Shown: positions 1 through 6,386, counted from the first letter of the stretch. The stretch: DNA of 7,468 nucleotides from Alphaproteobacteria bacterium (GCA_030040495.1 JASHTP010000098.1:1-7468); one strand, 5' to 3'. Made by a program: numbers and translations. Notes: generated from the letters alone by a model not told the origin.

Positions 1-1
1 G

Positions 2-820
2 GAGTTCCTCGTCTGCGAGGCGGCGGCGCGGCTCGCCGATCGGCTCGACGACGTCGCCCGGCGCTTCCCCCTGGCGCTCGATCTCGGCTGCCGCCACGGC
101 GTGCTCGCGCGCGTGGTGCGCGGCCGCGGCGGCATCGAGACGCTGATCCACGCCGACGCCGCCTTCGGCTTCGCGCGCCTGGCGCCGGCGCCGGCGGTCG
201 TCGCCGAGGCCGAAGCCCTCCCGTTCAAGGCGGCCGGCCTCGATCTCGTGCTGAGCAATCTCGATCTGCACTGGGCGAACGACCTGCCCGGCGCCTTGCT
301 GCAGCTGCGCCGGGCGCTCAAGCCCGACGGGCTGCTGCTCGCCTCGCTGTTCGGCGGCGACACCCTCGCCGAGCTGCGCCGCGCCCTGCTCGAGGCGGAG
401 CTCGAGGAGGAAGGCGGCGCGAGCCCGCGCGTAGCGCCCTTCGCCGATCTGCGCGACCTCGGCCAGCTGCTGCAACGCGCCGGCTTCGCCCTGCCGGTGG
501 TCGACAGCGACACCATCGAGGTGACCTACGCCGACCCGCTGGCGCTGATGCGCGATCTGCGCGCCATGGGCGAAAGCAACGCCGTCGCCGAACGCCGCCG
601 CGCCTTCACCCGCCGGGCCACCTTGGCGCGCGCCGCGGCGCGCTACCGCGAGCTCTTCGCCCGGCCCGACGGGCGCATCGCCGCGCGTTTCGAGATCGTC
701 ACCCTCACCGCCTGGGCGCCGCATGCAAGCCAGCCCCAGCCGCTGGCTCCGGGCAGCGGTCGCACCCGGCTCGCCGCGGCGCTCGGCACCATCGAGCATC
801 CCGCCGGCGGCAAAATATGA
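2..820 (+). CDS. NDUFAF5/BioC-like SAM-dependent methyltransferase-fold protein, 5' end missing
   Basis: The reading frame is open from the left edge (first full codon at 2) to a TGA at 818-820, giving 272 visible residues. The family is usually a few tens of residues longer, so only a short N-terminus is missing. Seen: a Rossmann-type motif I, LDLGCRHG (residues 26-33); an acidic residue after strand 2 (HAD, Asp52); NLDLHW (86-91) in the post-II region; FGGDTLAEL (117-125); MGESNAV (189-195); and a C-terminal LTAWAPHASQ stretch followed by PLAPGSG (to about 253). This pattern fits the alphaproteobacterial group related to mitochondrial NDUFAF5, a complex I assembly factor reported to hydroxylate an arginine of NDUFS7. 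It is also related to BioC of biotin synthesis. The chemistry of the bacterial proteins is not settled, so I infer only SAM binding, probably in the cytoplasm. Motif I is degenerate: the middle glycine of GxGxG is Arg. No partner gene is visible upstream. An internal GTG at 101 is not a credible start because it lies after motif I. Confidence 0.82.
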   Translation, partial: EFLVCEAAARLADRLDDVARRFPLALDLGCRHGVLARVVRGRGGIETLIHADAAFGFARLAPAPAVVAEAEALPFKAAGLDLVLSNLDLHWANDLPGALLQLRRALKPDGLLLASLFGGDTLAELRRALLEAELEEEGGASPRVAPFADLRDLGQLLQRAGFALPVVDSDTIEVTYADPLALMRDLRAMGESNAVAERRRAFTRRATLARAAARYRELFARPDGRIAARFEIVTLTAWAPHASQPQPLAPGSGRTRLAAALGTIEHPAGGKI

Positions 821-855
821 AAAAGGGAACTAATAAAAACTAATCCCTTAATTGG
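821..855. repeat. AT-rich patch with a tandem-spaced direct repeat and inverted arms
   Basis: Just after the methyltransferase stop codon the composition switches abruptly to A/T. The heptamer AACTAAT occurs twice (828-834 and 838-844), exactly 10 bp apart, one helical turn. The arms AAGGGA (823-828) and TCCCTT (844-849) form a 6-bp inverted repeat around a 15-nt loop. No T-run follows, so it is a poor intrinsic terminator. The patch could be an operator, an UP-like element or part of a promoter for the kinase downstream. Function unknown. Confidence 0.35.
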
Positions 856-880
856 CGAATGACCCGTTCGGGTGAGGAAG

Positions 881-895
881 TTAAGCGATCCTTAG
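881..895 (+). promoter_or_regulatory. CtrA-like binding site (TTAA-N7-TTAG)
   Basis: TTAA (881-884), seven bases, then TTAG (892-895) matches seven of the eight fixed positions of the alphaproteobacterial CtrA consensus TTAA-N7-TTAA. It lies in the intergenic region ahead of the histidine kinase gene, about 155 bp before the preferred start and 71 bp before the first ATG in that frame. I see no convincing -10 element downstream. The rest of 821-1049 has a short ACCC/GGGT palindrome (862-873) and no credible gene. The motif is short, so a chance match is possible. Confidence 0.35.
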
Positions 896-1049
896 CCAAA
901 CCCCGTGATGATGGCAGGGCCCAGGACGGCCGCCGCCGCTTCCTGGCTCGGGCTGACTACCGACCATGCGCTGGTTCAGTGGTGTTCCTCTCGGTTCATT
1001 GCTCCAGCCCGGCTTGGGCGCGCGCCGGGATTCCGCGCGGACTCGGCCG

Positions 1050-2888
1050 ATGGCCAACCGCTTCGGGCTGATCGTCGCCATCTTCGCCGGGGTGCAGGCG
1101 ATCATCCTGGTGCTGTGTCTCGCCACCGTCCAAGGCATCAACACGACGCGCGCCTATGTCGCCGGCGAAGACGCCTATTCCAAGGCGCAGAAGGAGGCGG
1201 CGCTCGATCTGCGCCGCTACCTCGTCCTCGGCGGAGCGCCCTATCTCGAGGCCTTCGGCCGCGCGATCGCCGTGCCGATCGGCGACCGCACCGCCCGCGA
1301 GGAGCTCGAGAAACCGGTGCCCGACTTCGCCCGCGCCTATCGGGGCTTCGTGCAGGGCGGCAACGACCCCCGCGACATCGCCGACATGGCGCATCTGCTG
1401 CGCTGGTTCGGCTGGTGGCGGCCTTTCGCCCGGGCACTCGAGGATTGGCGCGAAGGCGACCGGCTGGTGGCGGCGCTCGCCGGCCTCGCCGACGAGGCGG
1501 CGGCGGCGACCGCCGCGGCGCCGCTCGACGAGCGGCGGCGCAGCGCCTTCCTGGCGCGCGTCGACGATATCGACGGCAGGCTGACGCGGCTCGAGCAGGA
1601 TTTCTCGCGCCATATGGGCGACGCGGCGCGGTCGGCGCGCGACTGGGCGATGCTGAGCCTGGTGCTGGGCAGCACGCTGCTCGGCGGCGTCGGCATCAGG
1701 CTCGCCTGGCGCAGCCTGCGCAACGGCGTCGCCGCCGAGCGGCAGCTCGCGCTCAGCGAGCAGCGTTTCCGCGATTTCGCCGAGGTGGCTTCCGACTGGT
1801 TCTGGGAGACCAACAGCGACGGCCGGCTCACCTATGTTTCCGGCCGCGCCGTCGACGGCAACGCGGGGGACGCCGGTTCCTACATCGGCAAGACGCTGCT
1901 CGAGCTCTGCCGCGGCGACCCGGCCGAGGAGAAGTGGCAGCGGCATCTCGCGACGCTGGCGGCGCGGCGGAATTTCCGCGACCTCTCCTATTCGACCGCC
2001 CGGCCGGATGGCGGCGAGCAGTTCTGGTCGATCAGCGGCACGCCGGTCTACGACCATGCCGGCGGCTTCATCGGCTATCGCGGCACCGGCAGCGACATCT
2101 CGCGCGAGGTGCTGGCGCAGCGCTCGCTGCGCCACTCCAAGGAGCAGGCCGAGACGGCGAGCCGCGCCAAGTCCGAATTCCTCGCCAATATGAGCCACGA
2201 GCTGCGCACGCCGCTGAACGCCATCCTGGGCTTCGCCGAGATCATCCGCGACCGCCTGCTCGGCCCGGTCGCCGACCGCTACGCCGAATACGCCCAGGAC
2301 ATCCACAGCTCCGGCACGCATCTCCTCGGCATCATCAACGACATCCTCGACCTGTCGAAGGTCGAGGCCGGGCGCATCGACCTCGTCGAGGAGATCGTCG
2401 ACGTGCAGGGCATCGTGCGCAGCGTCGTGCTGCTGCTGCGCGAGCGCGTCGCCACGGCAGAGCTGGCGCTCAAGGTCGAGCTCCCCGACCCGGTGCTGCT
2501 GATTCGCGCCGACGAACGCAAGCTGAAGCAGGTGCTGATGAATCTGCTGTCGAACGCGGTGAAATTCACCCCGCCCGGCGGCGAGATCCGCGTCGGGGTG
2601 CGCGTCGAGAGCGAGCGCGGGCTGGTCATCGAGGTCCGCGACAACGGCATCGGCATCGCCGCGGAGGACATCGCCCGCGCGCTCTCGCCCTTCGGCCAGG
2701 TCGACAGCCGCCTCAGCCGCCGCTACGAGGGCACCGGGCTCGGCCTGCCGCTGGCGCGCGCGCTGACCGAGCTTCACGGCGGCGTGCTCGAGCTCGACAG
2801 CGCGCCCGGCCGCGGCACCGCCGTCCGCATCGTGCTGCCCCCCGACCGGCTGGTCGAGCGCGAAATGCGCCGCTGGGTCGCAAGCTGA
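1050..2888 (+). CDS. Membrane-bound PAS-domain sensor histidine kinase, PleC/DivJ-like core
   Basis: Length is 612 residues from the chosen start. Order: transmembrane helix 1 (about 3-28); an extracytoplasmic helical region (about 30-195) with the phrases VPIGDR and FVQGGNDPRDIADM; transmembrane helix 2 (about 198-220); a PAS domain (about 240-352, starting FRDFAEVASDWFWE); a HisKA domain with phospho-acceptor His383 in NMSHELRTPLNAILGF; and a HATPase domain with N-box NLLSNAVKF (Asn502), G1 DNGIGI (531-536), PFGQVD (547-552) and G2 GTGLGL (561-566). All catalytic motifs are intact, so it should autophosphorylate at the inner membrane and pass phosphate to a response regulator. No regulator gene or receiver domain is present here, so its partner is unknown. 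The HisKA wording (DIHSSGTHLLGIINDILDLSKVEAG region) resembles the PleC/DivJ/PdhS cell-cycle kinases. Start choice: an in-frame ATG at 966 would add 28 residues, but codons there lack the G/C third-position bias that begins near 1000, and neither ATG has a clear Shine-Dalgarno. Confidence 0.88.
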   Translation: MANRFGLIVAIFAGVQAIILVLCLATVQGINTTRAYVAGEDAYSKAQKEAALDLRRYLVLGGAPYLEAFGRAIAVPIGDRTAREELEKPVPDFARAYRGFVQGGNDPRDIADMAHLLRWFGWWRPFARALEDWREGDRLVAALAGLADEAAAATAAAPLDERRRSAFLARVDDIDGRLTRLEQDFSRHMGDAARSARDWAMLSLVLGSTLLGGVGIRLAWRSLRNGVAAERQLALSEQRFRDFAEVASDWFWETNSDGRLTYVSGRAVDGNAGDAGSYIGKTLLELCRGDPAEEKWQRHLATLAARRNFRDLSYSTARPDGGEQFWSISGTPVYDHAGGFIGYRGTGSDISREVLAQRSLRHSKEQAETASRAKSEFLANMSHELRTPLNAILGFAEIIRDRLLGPVADRYAEYAQDIHSSGTHLLGIINDILDLSKVEAGRIDLVEEIVDVQGIVRSVVLLLRERVATAELALKVELPDPVLLIRADERKLKQVLMNLLSNAVKFTPPGGEIRVGVRVESERGLVIEVRDNGIGIAAEDIARALSPFGQVDSRLSRRYEGTGLGLPLARALTELHGGVLELDSAPGRGTAVRIVLPPDRLVEREMRRWVAS

Positions 2889-2910
2889 CCGCCCGGCCGG
2901 CACGCGACTA

Positions 2911-2939
2911 TAGCCAGGACTCGCCCGTTGCCTTACAAT
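2911..2939 (+). promoter_or_regulatory. Candidate promoter for the DUF6134-like gene
   Basis: A TACAAT hexamer (2934-2939, five of six to TATAAT) lies 17 bp after TAGCCA (2911-2916, four of six to TTGACA), in the 89-bp gap between the kinase and the next gene. Transcription would start near 2946, inside the hairpin arms, leaving a leader of about 30 nt. Weak: the -35 match is modest, and read-through from the kinase gene is an alternative. Confidence 0.3.
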
Positions 2940-2965
2940 GCCGGCGCTTCGCACGGCGCCGGGCA
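2939..2965 (+). other. GC-rich hairpin between the kinase and DUF6134-like genes
   Basis: CCGGCGC (2941-2947) pairs perfectly with GCGCCGG (2956-2962) around an 8-nt loop. With one bulged G at 2963 the stem extends by TG/CA to 2939 and 2965. It ends 12 nt before the ATG at 2978. No T-run follows, so it is not a classic intrinsic terminator. It could be a 3'-end stabiliser for the kinase mRNA, or a leader structure that presents or limits the next gene's start. Confidence 0.45.
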
Positions 2966-2977
2966 AACGGGCACGAC

Positions 2978-3640
2978 ATGAGGGGATGGGTCCTTCTATC
3001 CGCGTTTCTGCTGGCGGGCGGCTTCGCCGCCCCGGCGCTGGCCGCGCCGGTGCGCTACGACTATCGCGTCATCCATCCGACCTACGGCGATATCGGCACC
3101 TACACCAACGTCATCGACCGCGTCGGCGACGACACCGAGGTCAAGAGCACGCTGCGCATCGCCGTGCGGCTGCTGGGCATCGTCCTCTACCGCCAGGAGG
3201 CGGAGCGCACCGAGTTCTGGCGCGGCCAGAAGCTGGTGCGCTTCGACGGCGTCACCGTCACCGACGGCAAGCGGCTGCCGGTCCATGGCGAGGCGAAGGA
3301 CGGCGTCTTCGTCATCACCACACCCGAGGGCACGGTCACCGCGCCGGCCACCGTCCACCCCTCCAACCCCTGGTCGCCGATGGTGCTCGACACCGGCTAT
3401 ATGATGTCGACGCGCACCGGCCAGGTGTTGCCGGTGCATGTCAGCGGCGGCGAGGTCGAGCCGGTGGCGCTTTCCGGCGTCACGTTCAGGCTGCATCAAT
3501 ATGAGGTGGTCAGCGACAAGCGCCAGCTGGTCTGGCTCGACGACAGCGGCACGCCGATCGCCTTCCGCACCAGCGAGCACGGCAAGCCGGTCGATTTCGT
3601 GCTGATGGAGCGCCAGCAGCTCGCCCAACGCGACCGCTGA
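2978..3640 (+). CDS. Secreted DUF6134-like protein
   Basis: The product is 220 residues and starts with a typical Sec signal peptide: Arg at position 2, a hydrophobic stretch (LLSAFLLAGGF), and a small-residue ALAA cleavage region at about 20-23. The mature part is rich in alternating hydrophobic/polar residues, suggesting beta strands. It contains YGDIGTYTN (about 34-42), a RLLGIVLYR segment, WRGQKLVRFDGVTVTDGK and HPSNPWSP. These resemble the DUF6134 family of uncharacterised alphaproteobacterial exported proteins, distantly like DUF3108. No catalytic residues are recognisable and no lipobox Cys follows the signal, so it should be soluble in the periplasm. Function unknown. The much longer in-frame reading upstream is an artefact of antisense-free GC-rich sequence; the signal peptide fixes the start at 2978. 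A conventional Shine-Dalgarno is weak (ACGGG only). It sits after the kinase and converges with mutT, leaving 4 bp between stop codons. Confidence 0.72.
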   Translation: MRGWVLLSAFLLAGGFAAPALAAPVRYDYRVIHPTYGDIGTYTNVIDRVGDDTEVKSTLRIAVRLLGIVLYRQEAERTEFWRGQKLVRFDGVTVTDGKRLPVHGEAKDGVFVITTPEGTVTAPATVHPSNPWSPMVLDTGYMMSTRTGQVLPVHVSGGEVEPVALSGVTFRLHQYEVVSDKRQLVWLDDSGTPIAFRTSEHGKPVDFVLMERQQLAQRDR

Positions 3641-3644
3641 CCGG

Positions 3645-4076
3645 CTACAGCAGGTCCCTGAGCATCGCCAGCAGCGGCTTGTCGGCCGGCGGCATGGCGT
3701 ATTGCTCGAGCTTCCGCGGCCTGACCCAGGCGAGGCTCTGGCCTTCCCGCGCCGTCACCTGGCCGCTCCAACGGCGGCAGACATAGAGCGGCATCAGCAG
3801 GTGGAACGCCTCGTAGCGGTGCGAGGCGAAGGTGAAGGGCGCGAGGCAGGCTTCGGCGACGTCGATGCCGAGCTCTTCCTTGAGCTCGCGGATGAGCGCC
3901 GCTTCCGGCGCTTCGCCCGGCTGCACCTTGCCGCCGGGGAACTCCCAGAGCCCGGCCATCGCCTTGCCTTCGGGACGCTGCGCCAGCAGCACGCGCCCGT
4001 CGCCATCGACCAGCGCCACGGCGACGACGAGGACGACGGGAACCGGCGACGAGCCTTCAGCTCCGGTAGCTGCCAT
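3645..4076 (-). CDS. mutT: Nudix hydrolase, 8-oxo-dGTP diphosphatase MutT
   Basis: This 143-residue protein has a complete Nudix box, G49-x5-E55-x7-R63-E64-L-x-E67-E68-x-G70-I71, which binds the Mg2+ ions and catalyses the hydrolysis. The preceding VVAVALVDGDGRVLLAQRPEGKAMAGLWEFPGG pattern is typical of MutT, and so is a Trp-containing C-terminal WVRPRKLEQYAMPPAD stretch. MutT hydrolyses oxidised dGTP (8-oxo-dGTP) to the monophosphate in the cytoplasm, preventing A:T to C:G transversions. Length fits the family; some alphaproteobacterial relatives may use other nucleotides, so substrate is by family. The ATG at 4076 lies inside the conserved last codons of argJ, overlapping it by 20 nt. No Shine-Dalgarno is visible, and the next in-frame GTG falls within the first strand, so the start is probably reached by translational coupling from argJ. 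It is the last gene of the minus-strand cluster. Confidence 0.88.
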   Translation of the reverse strand: MAATGAEGSSPVPVVLVVAVALVDGDGRVLLAQRPEGKAMAGLWEFPGGKVQPGEAPEAALIRELKEELGIDVAEACLAPFTFASHRYEAFHLLMPLYVCRRWSGQVTAREGQSLAWVRPRKLEQYAMPPADKPLLAMLRDLL

Positions 4077-5286
4077 TGATGTCGATGTAGCGATGCGTGA
4101 GGTCGCAGGTCCACACCGTCCAGCGTCCCCTGCCGACGCCGAGATCGAGCGCGATGCGGATCTCGCGCCCGGCCATGTGCCGGGCGACGGGCGCCTCGTC
4201 GTAGCCCGGCACCGGCCCGCCCTTCTCGGCGATGCGCACGCCGCCGACGCTGACGGCGAGGCGGTCGCGGTCGGCCTTCTCGCCGGCCTTGCCGACGGCC
4301 ATGACGAGGCGGCCCCAATTGGCGTCGCCGGCGGCGATCGCGGTCTTGACCAGCGGCGAGTTGGCGACGACGAGGCCGACGCGCCGCGCCGCGCGCGCCG
4401 AGGCGGCCCCCGAGACCTCGATGGTGACGAACTTCTCCGCCCCTTCGCCGTCGCGCGCGATCTGCTGGGCGAGATCGACCATCACCCGGTCGAGGGCGCG
4501 GCGGAAATCGCGGAGCCGCGGCTCGCCGGCGCGGGTGACGCGCTTGTGCTTCGCCGCGCCGGTGGCGGCGAGCAGCACGGTATCGCTGGTCGAGGTGTCG
4601 CCGTCGATGGTGAGCGAGTTGAAGGAGCGCTCGTTGCTCGCCTTCAGCAGCTCCTGCAGCGCGCGCGCCGGGATCGCCGCGTCGGTGAAGAGGTAGGCGA
4701 GCATGGTCGCCATGTCCGGCGCGATCATGCCGGAGCCCTTGGTGAAACCGTTGATGGTGACCGGGACGCCGTCGATCTCGGCGCGCGCCGTGGCGAGCTT
4801 CGGGAAGGTGTCGGTGGTCATGATCGCCTGCGCCGCCTCGAGCCAGCCGGTCGCCGACGCGGCCTTGGCGGCCTGGACGAGCCCGGCCAGGATCTTGTCG
4901 CCGGGCGGCGGCTCGCCGATGACGCCGGTCGAGGCGATGTAGACTTCGCGCGGATGGCAGCCGGCAAGCTTCGCCAAGGCCTCTGCCGTCTGCTGCACCA
5001 CCTCTCGGCCGGCGCGGCCGGTGAAGACGTTGGCGTTGCCGGAATTGACCACGATCGCCCGCGCCTTGCCGCGCGGCAGGCATTGGCGGCACCACTCCAC
5101 CGGGGCGCCAGCGGTGAGCGACCGGGTGAAGACGCCGGCCACCGTCGTGCCGGGCTCGAGCAGCGCCACCATCAGGTCGCGGCGGCCCTGGTAGCGGATG
5201 CCGCACCGGGCGGCGCCGAGCGTGACCCCGGCGATCGGCGGCAGGTCGGGCAGGCGGGCGGGCGCGAGCGGCGACGGCGTGGTCAT
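4057..5286 (-). CDS. argJ: Bifunctional ornithine acetyltransferase / N-acetylglutamate synthase ArgJ
   Basis: The protein is 409 residues, a normal full length. It makes N-acetylglutamate and transfers the acetyl group from N-acetylornithine back to glutamate, the cyclic route of arginine synthesis in the cytoplasm. Visible signatures: IVVNSGNANVFTG (78-90); ASTGVIGE (118-125), whose Thr-Gly forms the oxyanion hole; TTDTFPK (157-163); the self-cleavage site KGSGMIAPDMATML, with cleavage expected between Ala193 and Thr194 so that Thr194 becomes the nucleophile; the DTSTSDT region; and the conserved C-terminus YIDINGSYRS. All key residues are present. The start at 5286 has GGAAA (5292-5296) five bases upstream. 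It lies 35 bp after the isomerase stop and overlaps mutT, which indicates a shared transcript. Whether it also accepts acetyl-CoA (bifunctional) or only recycles acetyl groups cannot be read from the sequence alone, but the bifunctional form is usual in this class. Confidence 0.95.
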   Translation of the reverse strand: MTTPSPLAPARLPDLPPIAGVTLGAARCGIRYQGRRDLMVALLEPGTTVAGVFTRSLTAGAPVEWCRQCLPRGKARAIVVNSGNANVFTGRAGREVVQQTAEALAKLAGCHPREVYIASTGVIGEPPPGDKILAGLVQAAKAASATGWLEAAQAIMTTDTFPKLATARAEIDGVPVTINGFTKGSGMIAPDMATMLAYLFTDAAIPARALQELLKASNERSFNSLTIDGDTSTSDTVLLAATGAAKHKRVTRAGEPRLRDFRRALDRVMVDLAQQIARDGEGAEKFVTIEVSGAASARAARRVGLVVANSPLVKTAIAAGDANWGRLVMAVGKAGEKADRDRLAVSVGGVRIAEKGGPVPGYDEAPVARHMAGREIRIALDLGVGRGRWTVWTCDLTHRYIDINGSYRS

Positions 5287-5301
5287 GGCGGTTTCCGGGA
5301 A

Positions 5302-5318
5302 GGCGCGCCGGCGGCGCC
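5302..5318 (-). other. Short GC hairpin between the isomerase gene and argJ
   Basis: GGCGC (5302-5306) is the inverse complement of GCGCC (5314-5318), with a 7-nt loop. It occupies much of the 35-bp gap and stops just before the argJ Shine-Dalgarno. No U-run follows in the minus direction. It may stabilise or cleave the operon mRNA, or may be a by-product of the high GC content. Confidence 0.25.
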
Positions 5319-5321
5319 CGT

Positions 5322-6269
5322 TTATTGGTCGTCCTTGGGCTTGGTCGCCGGCGCCAACACCGGGACGCCGGGTTGCGGTGCCGGCGGCGCGCCGCTGAGA
5401 TTGGGCGGCGCTGCCGGCGCGGCGGCGGGCGGCGTCCCGAGCTTGGTGCCGTCGCTGTTGAACACCTCGACCTTGGCGGACGCCTTCAGCTCCTTCATCT
5501 TCTCGGCCACCAGTTCGCGCGCCAGCTGGTTGAAGAGCTGCGGCCGCATTTGCTCGAAGTTTGGCGGATCGACCTTGCGGCGATCCTCGACCTTGATCAC
5601 GTGCCAGCCGAACTGCGTCTTCACCGGCGTCTCGGTGAACTCGCCCTTCTTCAGCTTGAAGGCGGCGTCGGAAATCTCCGGCACCATCTCGTCTTTGGTG
5701 AACCAGCCGAGTTCGCCGCCCGAGGCCCGTCCGGCAGGATCGGTGCTCTTGTCTTTGGCCAGCGCGGCGAAGTCGGCGCCCTTTTTGAGTTGATCGATCA
5801 CCGCCTTGGCCTCGGCCTCGCTCGGCAGCAGGATGTGCCGCGCGTTCACTTCCTCGCGCGGCGGCGCCGTCTTGATATATTTGTCATATTCCGCCTTGAG
5901 CTTCTGCTCGTTGATGCTCTTGTCGATCAGCCGGTCGAAATAGAGCTGCGCCATCATCTGATCCTGGATCAGCGCGAGGCGCCGCTTGACGTCGGGATCG
6001 TCCTGGAGCTTCGCCCGGCGCGCCGCCTGGGCCACCAGCGTGGTCGCGATCATGTTGTCGAGCACGCCGTTATAGAGCTTTTCCAGCGGCTGCTGGCGCG
6101 CCTGCGGCGGCAGGTTGCGCAGCGCCTCCTCGATGTCGGAGCGGTAGATGTCGAAGCCGTTGACGCGCGCGACCACCGGGTCCTTGGCGGCAACGGGCTT
6201 CGCCGGCTGCGCCCAGGCCGGGGCGGCGAGCAGGAGGAGGGCAAGCGTGAGGATCGCTCGAAGCGACAT
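5322..6269 (-). CDS. Periplasmic parvulin-type peptidylprolyl cis-trans isomerase (SurA/PpiC-like)
   Basis: The product is 315 residues. A signal peptide (residues 1-20, hydrophobic core AILTLALLLLAAPAWA, cleavage before Gln21) sends it to the periplasm; there is no lipobox. Residues about 32-140 form a SurA-N/trigger-factor-like helical chaperone region (VVARVNGFDIYRSDIE, then several charged helices). The parvulin domain runs about 140-230, with ARHILL (143-148), GGELGWF (184-190) and FGWHVIKV (220-227), the usual fold landmarks. The C-terminus (279-311) is a proline/alanine-rich, probably disordered tail ending KDDQ. By family it catalyses prolyl isomerisation and aids folding of exported or outer-membrane proteins. 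The start at 6269 is chosen because it begins the signal peptide and has AAGGA (6277-6281) seven bases upstream; the frame extends to an ATG at 6386, but that adds an implausible 39 residues. First gene of the cluster with argJ and mutT, divergent from secA. Confidence 0.92.
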   Translation of the reverse strand: MSLRAILTLALLLLAAPAWAQPAKPVAAKDPVVARVNGFDIYRSDIEEALRNLPPQARQQPLEKLYNGVLDNMIATTLVAQAARRAKLQDDPDVKRRLALIQDQMMAQLYFDRLIDKSINEQKLKAEYDKYIKTAPPREEVNARHILLPSEAEAKAVIDQLKKGADFAALAKDKSTDPAGRASGGELGWFTKDEMVPEISDAAFKLKKGEFTETPVKTQFGWHVIKVEDRRKVDPPNFEQMRPQLFNQLARELVAEKMKELKASAKVEVFNSDGTKLGTPPAAAPAAPPNLSGAPPAPQPGVPVLAPATKPKDDQ

Positions 6270-6276
6270 ACTGGAA

Positions 6277-6281
6277 TCCTT
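6277..6281 (-). promoter_or_regulatory. Ribosome binding site fixing the isomerase start
   Basis: Reading on the minus strand, AAGGA sits 7 nt before the ATG at 6267-6269. It is the best Shine-Dalgarno of the minus cluster. It settles the choice of this start over the upstream in-frame ATG at 6386. Confidence 0.75.
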
Positions 6282-6357
6282 ATGATCGACGGGCGCGCCA
6301 AGCCGGCGGCGCCGGGATGCGCCACCCTCATGTCCGACAGGGACGCTTTCGAGCGCC

Positions 6358-6386
6358 CATAAAGCACATTGCACGGCGCGAGGCAA
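6358..6386 (-). promoter_or_regulatory. Candidate promoter for the isomerase-argJ-mutT operon
   Basis: On the minus strand TTGCCT (6386-6381, four of six to TTGACA) is followed after 17 bp by TTTATG (6363-6358, three of six to TATAAT). Transcription would begin near 6350, leaving a leader of about 80 nt before the ATG. The -10 is weak, so the exact position is uncertain. The dyad at 6366-6389 lies right across it. Confidence 0.35.

Noticed and set aside
823..849. Intrinsic terminator of the methyltransferase gene
   Set aside because: The stem is only 6 bp with a 15-nt loop and no T-run follows, so it does not meet the usual criteria.
859..1071. A 70-codon frame in the region ahead of the kinase
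   Set aside because: It overlaps the kinase N-terminus, has no Shine-Dalgarno or recognisable motif, and has mixed codon use.
996..2966. A 656-codon open frame on the minus strand across the histidine kinase gene
   Set aside because: It lies opposite a gene with all kinase motifs. GC-rich codon bias removes stop codons from the antisense frame, and its product is low-complexity Arg/Ala/Asp-rich with no domain.
905..2977. A 911-codon plus-strand frame read as a long N-terminal extension of the DUF6134-like protein
   Set aside because: Before 2978 it is an out-of-frame reading of the kinase gene, rich in Arg/Ala. The signal peptide at 2978 marks the true start.
3832..5793. A 653-codon plus-strand frame across mutT, argJ and the isomerase
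   Set aside because: It runs antisense to three well-recognised genes and its translation shows no family motif; it is a composition artefact.
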